A stretch of 17,276 nt of DNA from Leucobacter sp. (GCA_031178565.1 JAPSIU010000026.1:1-17276); one strand, 5' to 3'; counted from the first letter of the stretch, positions 7,188 to 14,343 are shown. The notes: generated from the sequence alone by a model not told the origin. Numbers and translations are program-made.

Positions 7188-8537
7188 ATGACCGAGACGA
7201 TCCTCAGAGCCGACGCGATGCTGACGCCCGGCGGCGCGGTCGTCGATGCGGAGCTCGCCTTCGACGGCGACGGGCGCATCACGTACGCGGGACGTGCGCG
7301 GAACGGGGTCGCCCCTACCCACGACCTCGCCGGACACGTGCTCATGCCGGGCCTCGTGAACGGGCACACCCACTCGGCGATGACGCTGCTGCGCGGCGTC
7401 TCCGACGATGAGGGCTTCATGCCCTGGCTCGCGGCCGTGCAGGCGCTCGAGCAGCACCTCACGCACGAGGACGTGGCCGTCGGACTGCAGCTCGCGATGG
7501 TGGAGATGATCGAGACCGGCACGACCTCGTTCGCCGACATGTACCACTGGGACGAGGAGCTCATCGAGCTCGTGCGCGCCGCGGGGATGCGGGTCAACGC
7601 CGCGCTCGCGTCCTTCGCGCCCGAGGCCGTCGGGTTCCCCGGGGTCTCACCCTGGAACGGGGCCGACGCCACCGCGCAGACGGAGGCGCTCGCCGAACGG
7701 TTCGCGGCAGATCCGCAGATCCGGATCTCCTACGGCCCTCACGCTCCCTACACCTGTCCGCCCGAGTTCCTGCGCGACATCGCGGCGCGCGCGAAAGAGC
7801 GCGGGATCCCGATCCACACCCACGTCTCGGAGTCCGCAGCCGAGGTCGCGCAGATCGAGGAGCGCTACGGGGCCACCCCGGCCGAGCACCTCGACTCGCT
7901 CGGCCTGTTCGAGGCCGAGGTGCTCGCCGCGCACTGTGTGCACCTCACCGACGGCGAGATCGAGCTGCTCGCGCGCACCGGTACGGCGGTGAGCCACAAC
8001 CCGGTCTCGAACCTCAAACTGGGCAACGGGATCGCGCGGCTGCCGGAGTGGCAGGCGGCGGGGCTGCGCGTCTCGCTCGGCACGGACTCGGTCGCGAGCA
8101 ACAACACGCTCGACCTCTTCGAGGAGATCAAGACCGGGACCATCCTGCACCGGGGCGCGCGGCAGGACGCGGCCGTCGTGCGTGCCGCCGACGTGCTCGA
8201 CATCGCCACGCGGCGCGGAGCCGAGGCGGTCGGGTTTCCCGAGGCGGGCGCGCTCGAAGCGGGGTTCCTCGCAGACGTCATCGCGCTCGACATCACGGGA
8301 TCCTCTGCGACGCCGTTCGGTCTCGCCGCCGATCCCGCGACTGATCCCGATGCTGATTCCGCCGCGCTCGTCTCGCACCTCGGCTTCGCCGCGACGGGCG
8401 CCGACGTGCGCCACGTCTTCATCGGAGGCCGGCACGTCTACGCCGACGGCGAGCACCTCACCCTCGACGCCGCCTCGATCCGCGTCCGGGCCGCCGCGGC
8501 GCGGGCGCGTCTCAGCGCCGCGGCCTCCTCCTCTTGA
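7188..8537 (+). CDS. mtaD: Amidohydrolase, MTA/SAH (or related) deaminase family
   Basis: This 449-residue metal-dependent amidohydrolase of the TRZ/ATZ group is most like 5'-methylthioadenosine/S-adenosylhomocysteine deaminases, which convert MTA or SAH to their inosyl forms with release of ammonia. The metal ligands are seen: H60 and H62 (NGHTHSAM), H212 (IHTHVSE, with E215), H249 in AHCVH, and D300 in GTDS. H185 in GPHAPYTC is the family substrate-binding histidine, and SNLKLGNG (274-281) is typical. The ATG follows a GAAGGGA site, 16 bases after the SDR stop. Nearby phosphorylase, luxS and nucleosidase genes fit SAH/MTA salvage. Other purine or guanine-like substrates in this superfamily cannot be excluded. 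Confidence 0.82.
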   Translation: MTETILRADAMLTPGGAVVDAELAFDGDGRITYAGRARNGVAPTHDLAGHVLMPGLVNGHTHSAMTLLRGVSDDEGFMPWLAAVQALEQHLTHEDVAVGLQLAMVEMIETGTTSFADMYHWDEELIELVRAAGMRVNAALASFAPEAVGFPGVSPWNGADATAQTEALAERFAADPQIRISYGPHAPYTCPPEFLRDIAARAKERGIPIHTHVSESAAEVAQIEERYGATPAEHLDSLGLFEAEVLAAHCVHLTDGEIELLARTGTAVSHNPVSNLKLGNGIARLPEWQAAGLRVSLGTDSVASNNTLDLFEEIKTGTILHRGARQDAAVVRAADVLDIATRRGAEAVGFPEAGALEAGFLADVIALDITGSSATPFGLAADPATDPDADSAALVSHLGFAATGADVRHVFIGGRHVYADGEHLTLDAASIRVRAAAARARLSAAASSS

Positions 8538-8546
8538 GTACCCTGA

Positions 8547-8627
8547 CTGCAGAAGATAGGTGATCTGCAGAACACGTGGCCGATCCGTCGCCTCGCATAT
8601 CTCGCGCGGATCCCATGTCTTCTGCAG
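8547..8627. repeat. Three CTGCAGAASA repeats before the phosphorylase gene
   Basis: The 114-base gap between the amidohydrolase and phosphorylase genes has CTGCAGAAGA at 8547-8556 (plus), CTGCAGAACA at 8565-8574 (plus) and CTGCAGAAGA on the minus strand at 8627-8618. Two are direct copies 18 bases apart; the third is inverted and lies 24 bases before the ATG. They could be regulator sites or hairpin arms controlling the phosphorylase. No known box matches. Confidence 0.45.
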
Positions 8628-8651
8628 CGCCCCCGACCGAAAGGCCCCGAC

Positions 8652-9407
8652 ATGGCACCCGTCCGACTCCCCGCCGACGCCGAGCTCCCGCTGCTCCGCA
8701 CCCGCGTCTCCGATCTCGCGGACCGCGCCCTCGTGGTCGGCGACCCGGCCAGAGCGGCCCGCGTCGCCGAACGCCTCGACGGCGCGACGCGGCTCGCGGC
8801 GAACCGCGAGTACCACGTCTACGGAGGGACCTATCGCGGGGTGCCGGTGACCGTCGCCTCGCACGGCGTGGGCGCCGCGGGTGCGGCCGTGTGCTTCGAG
8901 GAGCTCGCGCGTGGAGGCGTCGCCCGCATCATCCGCTCGGGCACGGCCGGCGGCATGCAGCCGGAGGTCGTCGACGGTGCGATCGTGGTGGCGACCGGCG
9001 CCGTGCGCGCCGACGGCGTGAGCCATCAGCTGGTGCCGACGGAGTTCCCGGCGATCGCGACGCCCGAGCTGACCGTCGCCCTGAAGCAGGCCGCCGCTGC
9101 GACCGGACTCGACGTGCACAGCGGCGTCGTGCTGACGGGGGACATGTTCTACCCGAGCGAGGTGATCACGGGCGTCGATCTGCGCATGTGGCAGCGAGCG
9201 GGGGTCGTCGCAGTCGAGATGGAGGCCGCCGCGCTCTTCGTGATCGCGTCGCTGCACGGGATCGAGTCGGCCGGAGTGTTCGCGATCGACGGGAACCCGC
9301 TCGCCGCGAAGGACGAGGCGATGGACGGCTACGATCCGTATCGAGAGGTCGTCACGCGCGCCGTGGACGGGTCGCTCGCGGCGGCACTCGACGTGCTCGT
9401 CGCGTAG
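8652..9407 (+). CDS. Nucleoside phosphorylase (PNP/UP family I)
   Basis: This is a 251-residue member of the trimeric/hexameric NP-I phosphorylase family, which cleaves nucleosides with phosphate to free base and (deoxy)ribose-1-phosphate. Visible are the phosphate-site GDPARA (30-35), HGVGAAG (71-77), RSGTAGG (95-101) and the ribose-binding VEMEAA (188-193, with E189 and E191). An aspartate at D213 (AIDGNPL) sits where purine-specific enzymes keep their general acid, whereas E. coli uridine phosphorylase lacks one. This favours a purine nucleoside such as inosine or methylthioinosine. The ATG at 8652 is preceded by GAAAGGCC. It follows the MTA/SAH deaminase-like gene in the same direction, so phosphorolysis of a deaminated product is plausible. 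Substrate is inferred. Confidence 0.85.
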   Translation: MAPVRLPADAELPLLRTRVSDLADRALVVGDPARAARVAERLDGATRLAANREYHVYGGTYRGVPVTVASHGVGAAGAAVCFEELARGGVARIIRSGTAGGMQPEVVDGAIVVATGAVRADGVSHQLVPTEFPAIATPELTVALKQAAAATGLDVHSGVVLTGDMFYPSEVITGVDLRMWQRAGVVAVEMEAAALFVIASLHGIESAGVFAIDGNPLAAKDEAMDGYDPYREVVTRAVDGSLAAALDVLVA

Positions 9408-9504
9408 AGGGCGTCGGATCCGCCACGGCGCGCTGATCCACGTGACGAGTGCGGGCGCTCACGCGAGGCCCGAGCGGTCACACGCGTCATCCCGACGGGG
9501 AACG

Positions 9505-9996
9505 CTACGCGATCCGGGAGCGGTCGAAGGCGTCGAGGCTGATGCCCTGATCAAGCACCACCTTCGCCCACTCCTTCGCGGAGTGGAGGCTGTGGTCGCG
9601 GTAGTTGCCGCAGCTCACGGCCTCGGTGCCGGGCACATCATCCCAGGTCACGCGCTCCGCGAGATCCTCGAGGGATGACTTGATCGCCGCGGCGACCTCC
9701 TCGGGCGACGGCTCGCCCCACGCGATCAGGTGGAACCCCGTGCGGCAGCCGAACGGGGAGATGTCGATCAGCCCCTCGAAGCGGGTGCGCAGCAGTGCGG
9801 CGAGGGTGTGCTCGATCGTGTGGAGGCCGGCGGTCGGGATCTCACCCTCGTTCGGCTGCACGAGGCGGATGTCGTAGTTCGAGATGGTGTCGCCCTTCGG
9901 CCCGTGCTCCACGCCGATGCGGCGCACGTAGGGCGCCCGCACCTTCGTGTGATCCAGTGAGAAGCTCTCCACCTCGGCCAGTTCGACATCGCTCAT
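9505..9996 (-). CDS. luxS: S-ribosylhomocysteine lyase LuxS
   Basis: LuxS splits S-ribosylhomocysteine into homocysteine and 4,5-dihydroxy-2,3-pentanedione, the precursor of autoinducer-2. The 163-residue protein has usual length and every key residue: metal ligands H59 and H63 in HTIEH (E62 is the general base) and C129 in SCGNY, plus catalytic C84 in PFGCRTGF. The conserved N-terminal SFSLDHTKV (11-19) and GDTISNYD are also present. The ATG at 9996 was chosen because a TACACT box ends six bases upstream; an upstream extension of 43 residues looks non-coding. It is convergent with the phosphorylase gene; the 97 bases between them hold no obvious terminator. The small gene upstream runs the same way. 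Whether AI-2 is exported or sensed cannot be seen here. Confidence 0.97.
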   Translation of the reverse strand: MSDVELAEVESFSLDHTKVRAPYVRRIGVEHGPKGDTISNYDIRLVQPNEGEIPTAGLHTIEHTLAALLRTRFEGLIDISPFGCRTGFHLIAWGEPSPEEVAAAIKSSLEDLAERVTWDDVPGTEAVSCGNYRDHSLHSAKEWAKVVLDQGISLDAFDRSRIA

Positions 9997-10002
9997 GCGG
10001 CC

Positions 10003-10008
10003 AGTGTA
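10003..10008 (-). promoter_or_regulatory. -10 box for a leaderless luxS transcript
   Basis: TACACT on the minus strand is followed by six bases (GGCCGC) and the luxS ATG. The gap has no ribosome site, which fits leaderless translation. luxS may also be read through from the upstream small gene. Confidence 0.5.
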
Positions 10009-10045
10009 CCGAGTGGCGCGCGCCCGGAGGATCCCCGAGGGGACC

Positions 10046-10339
10046 CTACGCCGCGCGGGCGAGCTCGCGGCGTGTGAACGCGATGCGCGCACGGGATCCG
10101 GCCGAGGTCTTGTCGACCCGGACATCCCAGCCCGCGCGATCCAGGCGCCTGAGATCGTTCTTCGCCTCGCTCAGGCGGTCGGTCTCGACCAGGTAGAGCG
10201 TGCGCCCGGAGGCGCGGTAGACCGATCGATGCTGGGCCCATGAGGGCACTCGCATCTCGGTCTCGCCGCCGAGCGAGTGGTAGGGGGTGCGCAGCGGGCG
10301 CGCCGCCGCGTCGTGATGAGCGGAATTCTGATGAGTCAT
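10046..10339 (-). CDS. Small hypothetical protein upstream of luxS
   Basis: This 97-residue basic protein is not one I recognise. It has a histidine-rich start (MTHQNSAHHDAA), no membrane segment, and a C-terminal half that could fold as a small alpha/beta domain (RTLYLVETDRLSEAKNDLRR, then a second strand around GWDVRVD and RARIAFTRREL). The ATG at 10339 has AAAGGA six bases upstream; a longer reading to 10360 has no such site. Codon use fits the neighbours. It lies 50 bases before luxS on the same strand, and its upstream region may share the dyad at 10640-10667 with the nucleosidase gene, so a link to SAH/AI-2 metabolism is possible but unsupported by homology. Confidence 0.65.
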   Translation of the reverse strand: MTHQNSAHHDAAARPLRTPYHSLGGETEMRVPSWAQHRSVYRASGRTLYLVETDRLSEAKNDLRRLDRAGWDVRVDKTSAGSRARIAFTRRELARAA

Positions 10340-10625
10340 TCTTGGTCCTTTCGTTCGCACCGTCGTGGTGCGTGCAATGCGGCGTGCTCCCCGGGGCGGA
10401 GTTGTGCGTCCGGGGGCATTCAGCCGGTTGCCCGTCGTTCGGGCTGGGTGACGACCGTGCTCGGCGCTGTGCCAGAGCGTGCACGCAGTCGTCGGGTCGC
10501 GTACCGATCCGGCGTGTGCGGTGCTCGGTCGCGCTGAGTCTCGCGGCGATCCCCGCGGAGTGGAAGTGTGATCCCGTCCAGCAGCGGACGGTGGTCACGC
10601 GGGTTGATCGCGAACTCAGCCTCTC

Positions 10626-10631
10626 AGTCTA
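10626..10631 (-). promoter_or_regulatory. Possible -10 box for the small gene and luxS
   Basis: TAGACT on the minus strand fits TAnnnT, and its upstream -35 zone would overlap the 10640-10667 dyad. This suggests shared control of both divergent transcripts. Confidence 0.35.
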
Positions 10632-10639
10632 CGTCATAA

Positions 10640-10667
10640 CTCTCACGAACGCTAGTGTTGATGAGAG
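10640..10667. promoter_or_regulatory. 28-bp dyad operator before the nucleosidase gene
   Basis: Left arm CTCTCAnnAACnCT (10640-10653) mirrors right arm AGnGTTnnTGAGAG (10654-10667) about one centre. Of 14 base pairs, 11 are symmetrical, with a central CTAG. A second short inverted repeat, TTGAT-n5-ATCAA, overlaps its right end (10658-10672). Size and symmetry suit a dimeric TetR- or MarR-type repressor. It covers a likely -10 box (TAGTGT, 10653-10658), so binding should block transcription of the nucleosidase gene. Confidence 0.6.
10653..10658 (+). promoter_or_regulatory. Possible -10 box of the nucleosidase gene
   Basis: TAGTGT fits TAnnnT and lies inside the dyad. The start would fall near 10665, giving a leader of about 36 bases with an AGGAG ribosome site (10690-10694) six bases before the ATG. 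Confidence 0.4.
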
Positions 10668-10700
10668 ATCAATATCGACGCGTGGCGCGAGGAGCATGAA

Positions 10701-11279
10701 ATGACGGATCAGAAGACCCTGCTGGTGTTCGCGCACCGGGACGAGGCGTCCGCCTTCGAGGGCGTGCCGCACCTCGTGACGGGCGTCGGGAAGGTGAACG
10801 CCGCCGTGTCGCTCGCGGAGGCGCTCGTCCCGGGCGGGGTCGAGCGGGTCGTCGTCCTGGGCACGGCCGGCGTCGTGGGCGACGCATCGGATCGTCCGGA
10901 GCTCGACTCCGTGTATCAGATCACCGGGGTGGTGCAGCACGACTTCTCTCTGCCGTCGCCCGAGCTGCGGCCCCGGGGTGACGTGATCCTTCCGGGGCAT
11001 ACGGCTGTGATCGCGACCGGCGACGTCTTCGTGAAGAACGACCTGCAGCGCGCGCACATCGCGGGTCTCGGTGCGGCGCTCGTCGACATGGAGGCGTACG
11101 CCTACGCCGCCGTCTGCGAGCGTTTCGGGGTCGAACTGCAGATGTTCAAGATCCCGTCGGACTTCGCGGATAGCTCGACGACCGACGAGGAGTGGGACAC
11201 GATCGTCTTCCGCAAGAGCGAGCAGTTGCGCGAGTTCTGGGCGGATCGGCTCGCGTCGACCGTCGGTGGTGCGCAGTAG
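10701..11279 (+). CDS. mtn: MTA/SAH nucleosidase-like protein
   Basis: Mtn/Pfs hydrolyses 5'-methylthioadenosine and S-adenosylhomocysteine to adenine plus the thioribose product; with SAH this supplies S-ribosylhomocysteine to LuxS. At 192 residues it is shorter than the E. coli enzyme (about 232), yet the catalytic residues align: E15 (in AHRDEASAF) with E12, E131 (VDMEAYA) with E174, and D154 (PSDFAD) with D197, the E-to-D spacing of 23 being identical. GVGKVNAA (28-35), GTAG (54-57) and TGDVF (106-110) are also conserved. The shortening falls before and around the GTAG strand. The ATG has a good AGGAG site. Location divergent from the luxS side supports the role. A general purine nucleosidase is the alternative. 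Confidence 0.88.
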   Translation: MTDQKTLLVFAHRDEASAFEGVPHLVTGVGKVNAAVSLAEALVPGGVERVVVLGTAGVVGDASDRPELDSVYQITGVVQHDFSLPSPELRPRGDVILPGHTAVIATGDVFVKNDLQRAHIAGLGAALVDMEAYAYAAVCERFGVELQMFKIPSDFADSSTTDEEWDTIVFRKSEQLREFWADRLASTVGGAQ

Positions 11280-11282
11280 CGT
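11277..11282 (+). promoter_or_regulatory. -10 box for the polymerase-like gene
   Basis: TAGCGT overlaps the stop codon of the nucleosidase gene and is followed by six bases (GGGGGA) and the GTG start at 11289. It would give a leaderless transcript, although read-through from the upstream gene is also likely. Confidence 0.35.
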
Positions 11283-11288
11283 GGGGGA

Positions 11289-13100
11289 GTGACCGCGAAC
11301 CCGTCTGCCTCGGAGTCCCCTCGCTGGTGCGTCGTCGGGCGCGCGGCGGAGGGCCGTGTTGCGGTCGTGGAGATGCGCGCCGGCGGCGAGCGCGGCGAGA
11401 CGATGGTCCTCGACGCGGATGAACTGCCCGCGTTCATCGCCGAGCGCGAGTCCTCAGTGCGCGAGTTCCCAGTGCGCGAGGGCGCAGAACGCCGGGCTGC
11501 CGGGCGCGATCCGTCCGAGCCGCCCCGCTGGGTGTGGAGCGACACCCCGTTCTGGTACCCGCGACTGCTCTCGGCGGGGGTCCGCGTCGGCCGCTGCCAC
11601 GACCTGCGGCTCTGCCACACGATCCTGAAGCGCTCCGAGTTCGTCCGGGAGCGGGAGGCCCTCATCGGCGCCGAGCGGTGGGACGCAGGATCCGGCGCCG
11701 CGGAGCCGGTCCCCGACGAGTCCGCGCTCTTCGAAATCGAGACGCCGGCCGGGGCGGAGGACGAGGTGCCGCACGACCTCGAGTCCGCGCTCGAGGAGTT
11801 CGAGAGGCAGCGGGCGGCACTCGCCTCGAGCCGAGATCCCGGGCGGATCGGGCTGCTCCTCGCGGCGGAGTCGGCGGGGGCGCTCATGGCGATCGAGATG
11901 GCGTCGGCGGGGGTTCCCTGGGACGTCGACGAACACGATCGGCTGCTGAGCGAGGTGCTCGGACCGCGGCCCGCCGACGGGGCCAAGCCGGCGAAGCTGC
12001 TCGAGCTCGCGGAGGAGGTGCGCGAGGCGCTCGGGGATCCCGGGGCGAGCCTCGACTCCCCGCCGAAACTGCTCGGTTCGCTGCGACGGGCCGGGATCGA
12101 CGTCGGATCGACCTCCCGCTGGGAGCTCGCCGAGCACGAGCATCCGGCGGTCGCGCCGCTGCTCCGCTACAAGAAGCTGTCGCGGCTCCTCACCGCGAAC
12201 GGGTGGTCCTGGATCGACGAGTGGGTGGTGGACGGCAGATACCGCCCCGTGTACGTTCCGGGCGGTGTGGTCACCGGCAGGTGGGCGTCGAGCGGCGGGG
12301 GAGCACTCCAGCTGCCGCGCGGCCTTCGCCCCGCGCTGCGGGCCGATCCCGGGTGGACGCTGATCTCAGCCGATGTCGCGCAGCTCGAACCCCGGGTGCT
12401 CGCCGCGATGGCCGGCGATCAGGCGATGGCCGCCGCGGGCACCGGCAAGGATCTCTATTCCGGGATCGTCGAGAGCGGTATCGTCGCGACGCGCCAGGAG
12501 GCGAAGATCGCCGTGCTCGGCGCCATGTACGGCTCGACGACGGGTGACAGCGGACGCCTCGTGCCCCGGCTCCGCAAGAGTTTCCCCGTTGCGATGCGCC
12601 TCGTGGATCGGGCGGCCGAGTCGGGAGAGCAGGGCGGTGTCGTCTCCACCTGGCTCGGCAGGTCCTCGCCCGAGCCCGATCAGGCCTGGAAGGAGCTGCA
12701 GGCCCGCGCCAGCCTGCCGGGAGCGACGTCCCGAGACGAGGAACGCGCCCGCCGCACCGCGCGGGAGTTCGGTCGCTTCACCCGCAACTTCATCGTGCAG
12801 GGGACGGCGGCCGAGTGGGCGCTCGCCTGGTTGGCGGACCTTCGATTGCGGCTGGCCGCCATGGAGCCGCCGGCGGACACCGCGCCCGCGCGAGCGTCAG
12901 GTCCGGTGTTCGAGCGCCGCCCGCACCTCGTCTTCTTCCTGCACGACGAGGTCATCGTCCACGCGCCGCAGCGGCAGGCCGAGGCCGCAGCGGCGGCGAT
13001 CCGGGAGTCGGCGGATGCGGCGGGGCGGCTGCTCTTCGGAGACGCGCCGGTGGACTTCCCGCTCGACGTGCGCATCGCCGAGCGGGCGTCGAAGGAGTGA
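11289..13100 (+). CDS. Family A DNA polymerase-like protein (bifunctional 3'-5' exonuclease/polymerase family)
   Basis: This 603-residue homologue of the Klenow part of DNA polymerase I belongs to an actinobacterial family lacking the 5' nuclease. Polymerase motif A is ADVAQLEPR (361-369, D362), motif B is RQEAKIAVLGAMYG (402-415, with R402, K406 and Y414) and motif C is LHDEV (551-555). GGVVTGRWAS (326-335) and the NFIVQGTAAEW helix (500-510) are also present. The N-terminal 200 residues occupy the exonuclease position but show no clear DxE metal pair, so that activity is doubtful. The GTG at 11289 lies nine bases after the nucleosidase stop. It probably acts in repair or translesion synthesis beside a separate full-length PolA; that role is inferred. 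Confidence 0.88.
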   Translation: MTANPSASESPRWCVVGRAAEGRVAVVEMRAGGERGETMVLDADELPAFIAERESSVREFPVREGAERRAAGRDPSEPPRWVWSDTPFWYPRLLSAGVRVGRCHDLRLCHTILKRSEFVREREALIGAERWDAGSGAAEPVPDESALFEIETPAGAEDEVPHDLESALEEFERQRAALASSRDPGRIGLLLAAESAGALMAIEMASAGVPWDVDEHDRLLSEVLGPRPADGAKPAKLLELAEEVREALGDPGASLDSPPKLLGSLRRAGIDVGSTSRWELAEHEHPAVAPLLRYKKLSRLLTANGWSWIDEWVVDGRYRPVYVPGGVVTGRWASSGGGALQLPRGLRPALRADPGWTLISADVAQLEPRVLAAMAGDQAMAAAGTGKDLYSGIVESGIVATRQEAKIAVLGAMYGSTTGDSGRLVPRLRKSFPVAMRLVDRAAESGEQGGVVSTWLGRSSPEPDQAWKELQARASLPGATSRDEERARRTAREFGRFTRNFIVQGTAAEWALAWLADLRLRLAAMEPPADTAPARASGPVFERRPHLVFFLHDEVIVHAPQRQAEAAAAAIRESADAAGRLLFGDAPVDFPLDVRIAERASKE

Positions 13101-13140
13101 GTCGCAGCGTCGCACAGGGCGCTCCTCGCACCGGTGCCGC

Positions 13141-14268
13141 TCATCGGCCGCGCGCCGAACGACGGTGCTGCGCGTACCCCCACGTCGCGAGCGCCAGCAG
13201 CGGGCCCCACAGCCAGAACGGGAGCACCAGGATGAGCGTGAGCTGTCGAACGGCGAAGACGCTGTCGGGCCCGAAGAGCATCAGCAGCGCTTCCACCCCT
13301 CCCGCGGTGAACAGCACCGAGACGATCGACGCCGGTACGACGGCGAGGGCGACGGGCACCGGCCGCCCGCCGATGCGCGGGAGCCAGCGCGGAAACCGCG
13401 AGCCCCACGGCAGGACGAGGCCGAGCGTGAGGACGCCGCCCACGAGCATGGCCGCGCCCAGCATGAGCCCCGTCGCCAGAACGACGGGTCCGTGGCGGTC
13501 GATCGCGCCGCCGCCGAACAGGGGCCACGGCGTGAGCCAGCTGATCCTTGCGAGTACATAAGGGAGCGAGCAGCTCGCCGCGAGAACGGCCAGCGCGACT
13601 CGGTGGCGAAGCACGAAGACGCCGAATCGGCTCGGTTCGCGGGTCAGGATCAACGCGCCGCACAGGATCCAGACAGCCGAGAACAGCAGGTTCAGCAGCG
13701 CGGAGGACCACCGAACGGGGTCTTCGGCGAGCGCACCCGCCGCTCCCGTGTAGAACCGGGTGAACGGGATCGGACCGAGGACGGCGAACGCCGCGAGCGC
13801 GAGCAGTGCCGCCACGGCGATGCCGCCCGTCAACGGCCGACGCGCGGCGAGCACCGCGATCACGACGAGGATCACGGGCAGCGCCAGCGCGAGGGTGTAC
13901 CCGGCGAGGGCGATGCCGTTGAAGCCGACGAAGCCGACCGCCGCGACGCCGCCGCAGACGAGCGCGACCGCAGCGAAGGGAATTCCCGAGTGCACGCGGC
14001 CGGACAGCGCGGCGAGCCCGAGCGCTGCCGTCGCGCCGGCGAGCGCCGCCTGCACGGCCGCGGTGGTCGGCGGCCCGGAGCCCGCGCTGCCGATGAGGTG
14101 CTGCAGCGGTGTGGAGGACTCGGCGTAGGGACCGAGCTGCGGCGCGACCAGCCAGACGAGCGCCGTGGCGAGTGCGATGACGGAGAGGACGGTGCCGCTC
14201 AGGATCAGCGCGCGCAGCCGGAACGGTGCGGGTGCAGTGAGCGGTGGGGAGAGTCGTTGTGATGCCAT
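13141..14268 (-). CDS. Ten-helix integral membrane protein next to a two-component system
   Basis: I do not recognise a family. The 375-residue product is almost entirely hydrophobic, with about ten predicted transmembrane segments (first about residues 14-40, last close to the C-terminus) joined by short loops; the tail HRRSARGR is basic and probably cytoplasmic. No ATP-binding, substrate or catalytic motif is visible, so a transporter, permease or sensor role is open. The ATG at 14268 is preferred over one at 14304 because a GACAGT hexamer ends six bases upstream of it. It lies 58 bases downstream of the response regulator on the same strand and carries its own palindrome at 14326-14343 matching that upstream of the kinase, so it is probably the regulator's target. 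Confidence 0.75.
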   Translation of the reverse strand: MASQRLSPPLTAPAPFRLRALILSGTVLSVIALATALVWLVAPQLGPYAESSTPLQHLIGSAGSGPPTTAAVQAALAGATAALGLAALSGRVHSGIPFAAVALVCGGVAAVGFVGFNGIALAGYTLALALPVILVVIAVLAARRPLTGGIAVAALLALAAFAVLGPIPFTRFYTGAAGALAEDPVRWSSALLNLLFSAVWILCGALILTREPSRFGVFVLRHRVALAVLAASCSLPYVLARISWLTPWPLFGGGAIDRHGPVVLATGLMLGAAMLVGGVLTLGLVLPWGSRFPRWLPRIGGRPVPVALAVVPASIVSVLFTAGGVEALLMLFGPDSVFAVRQLTLILVLPFWLWGPLLALATWGYAQHRRSARGR

Positions 14269-14274
14269 GGCCCC

Positions 14275-14280
14275 ACTGTC
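14275..14280 (-). promoter_or_regulatory. Possible -10 box of the membrane protein gene
   Basis: GACAGT on the minus strand lies six bases before the ATG, the same spacing as at the kinase gene. It is a poor consensus match, as expected for an activator-dependent promoter. Confidence 0.3.
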
Positions 14281-14325
14281 TCGCGAGACGCCTTCGCCGC
14301 GCATCGCCCGGCGGGGCGGGATCGG

Positions 14326-14343
14326 GTCACCCGGCCGGGTGAT
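14326..14343. promoter_or_regulatory. Palindromic operator, copy 2 (membrane protein gene)
   Basis: GTCACCCGGCCGGGTGAT contains the perfect 16-bp palindrome 14327-14342. It overlaps the stop codon of the response regulator and is centred 66.5 bases upstream of the membrane protein ATG. It matches the site before the kinase gene at 14 of 18 positions. No U-run follows on the minus strand, so it does not look like a terminator. Confidence 0.6.

Larger units (their letters stand above)
10340..10700. other. 361-base divergent intergenic region
   Basis: No credible gene lies here. On the minus strand a TAGACT box (10631-10626) would give a leader of roughly 280 bases before the small gene. That leader holds a CGCACC/GGTGCG hairpin (10356-10372), 17 bases before the ATG, and a GGGCAACC segment (10433-10426). 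The plus-strand end carries the dyad and the nucleosidase promoter. A structured leader is possible, but I could not assemble any known riboswitch core. Confidence 0.4.

Noticed and set aside
7647..9257. Minus-strand open frame of 536 codons opposite the deaminase and phosphorylase genes
   Set aside because: It spans two well-supported plus-strand genes and their gap and has no recognisable domain; the frame stays open because of GC-rich third positions.
8652..9407. Naming the phosphorylase as uridine phosphorylase (udp)
   Set aside because: An aspartate at position 213 sits where purine-specific enzymes keep their acid, and the gene context is purine-related; substrate is left open.
10340..10620. 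SAM or SAH riboswitch upstream of the small gene and luxS
   Set aside because: Only a GGGCAACC segment resembles part of a SAM-I/SAM-IV core. I could not find the kink-turn, the GAUGAA-type stretch or the SAH riboswitch core, so no call is made.
12373..14262. Plus-strand open frame of 629 codons covering the polymerase 3' end and the membrane protein
   Set aside because: It encodes Arg/Glu/Gln-rich low-complexity sequence, antisense to a clearly hydrophobic protein and out of frame with the polymerase motifs.
14327..14342. Perfect palindrome as a terminator of the response regulator gene
   Set aside because: As RNA the stem would be only six pairs with a four-base loop and no U-run follows; its match to the site before the kinase gene favours an operator.
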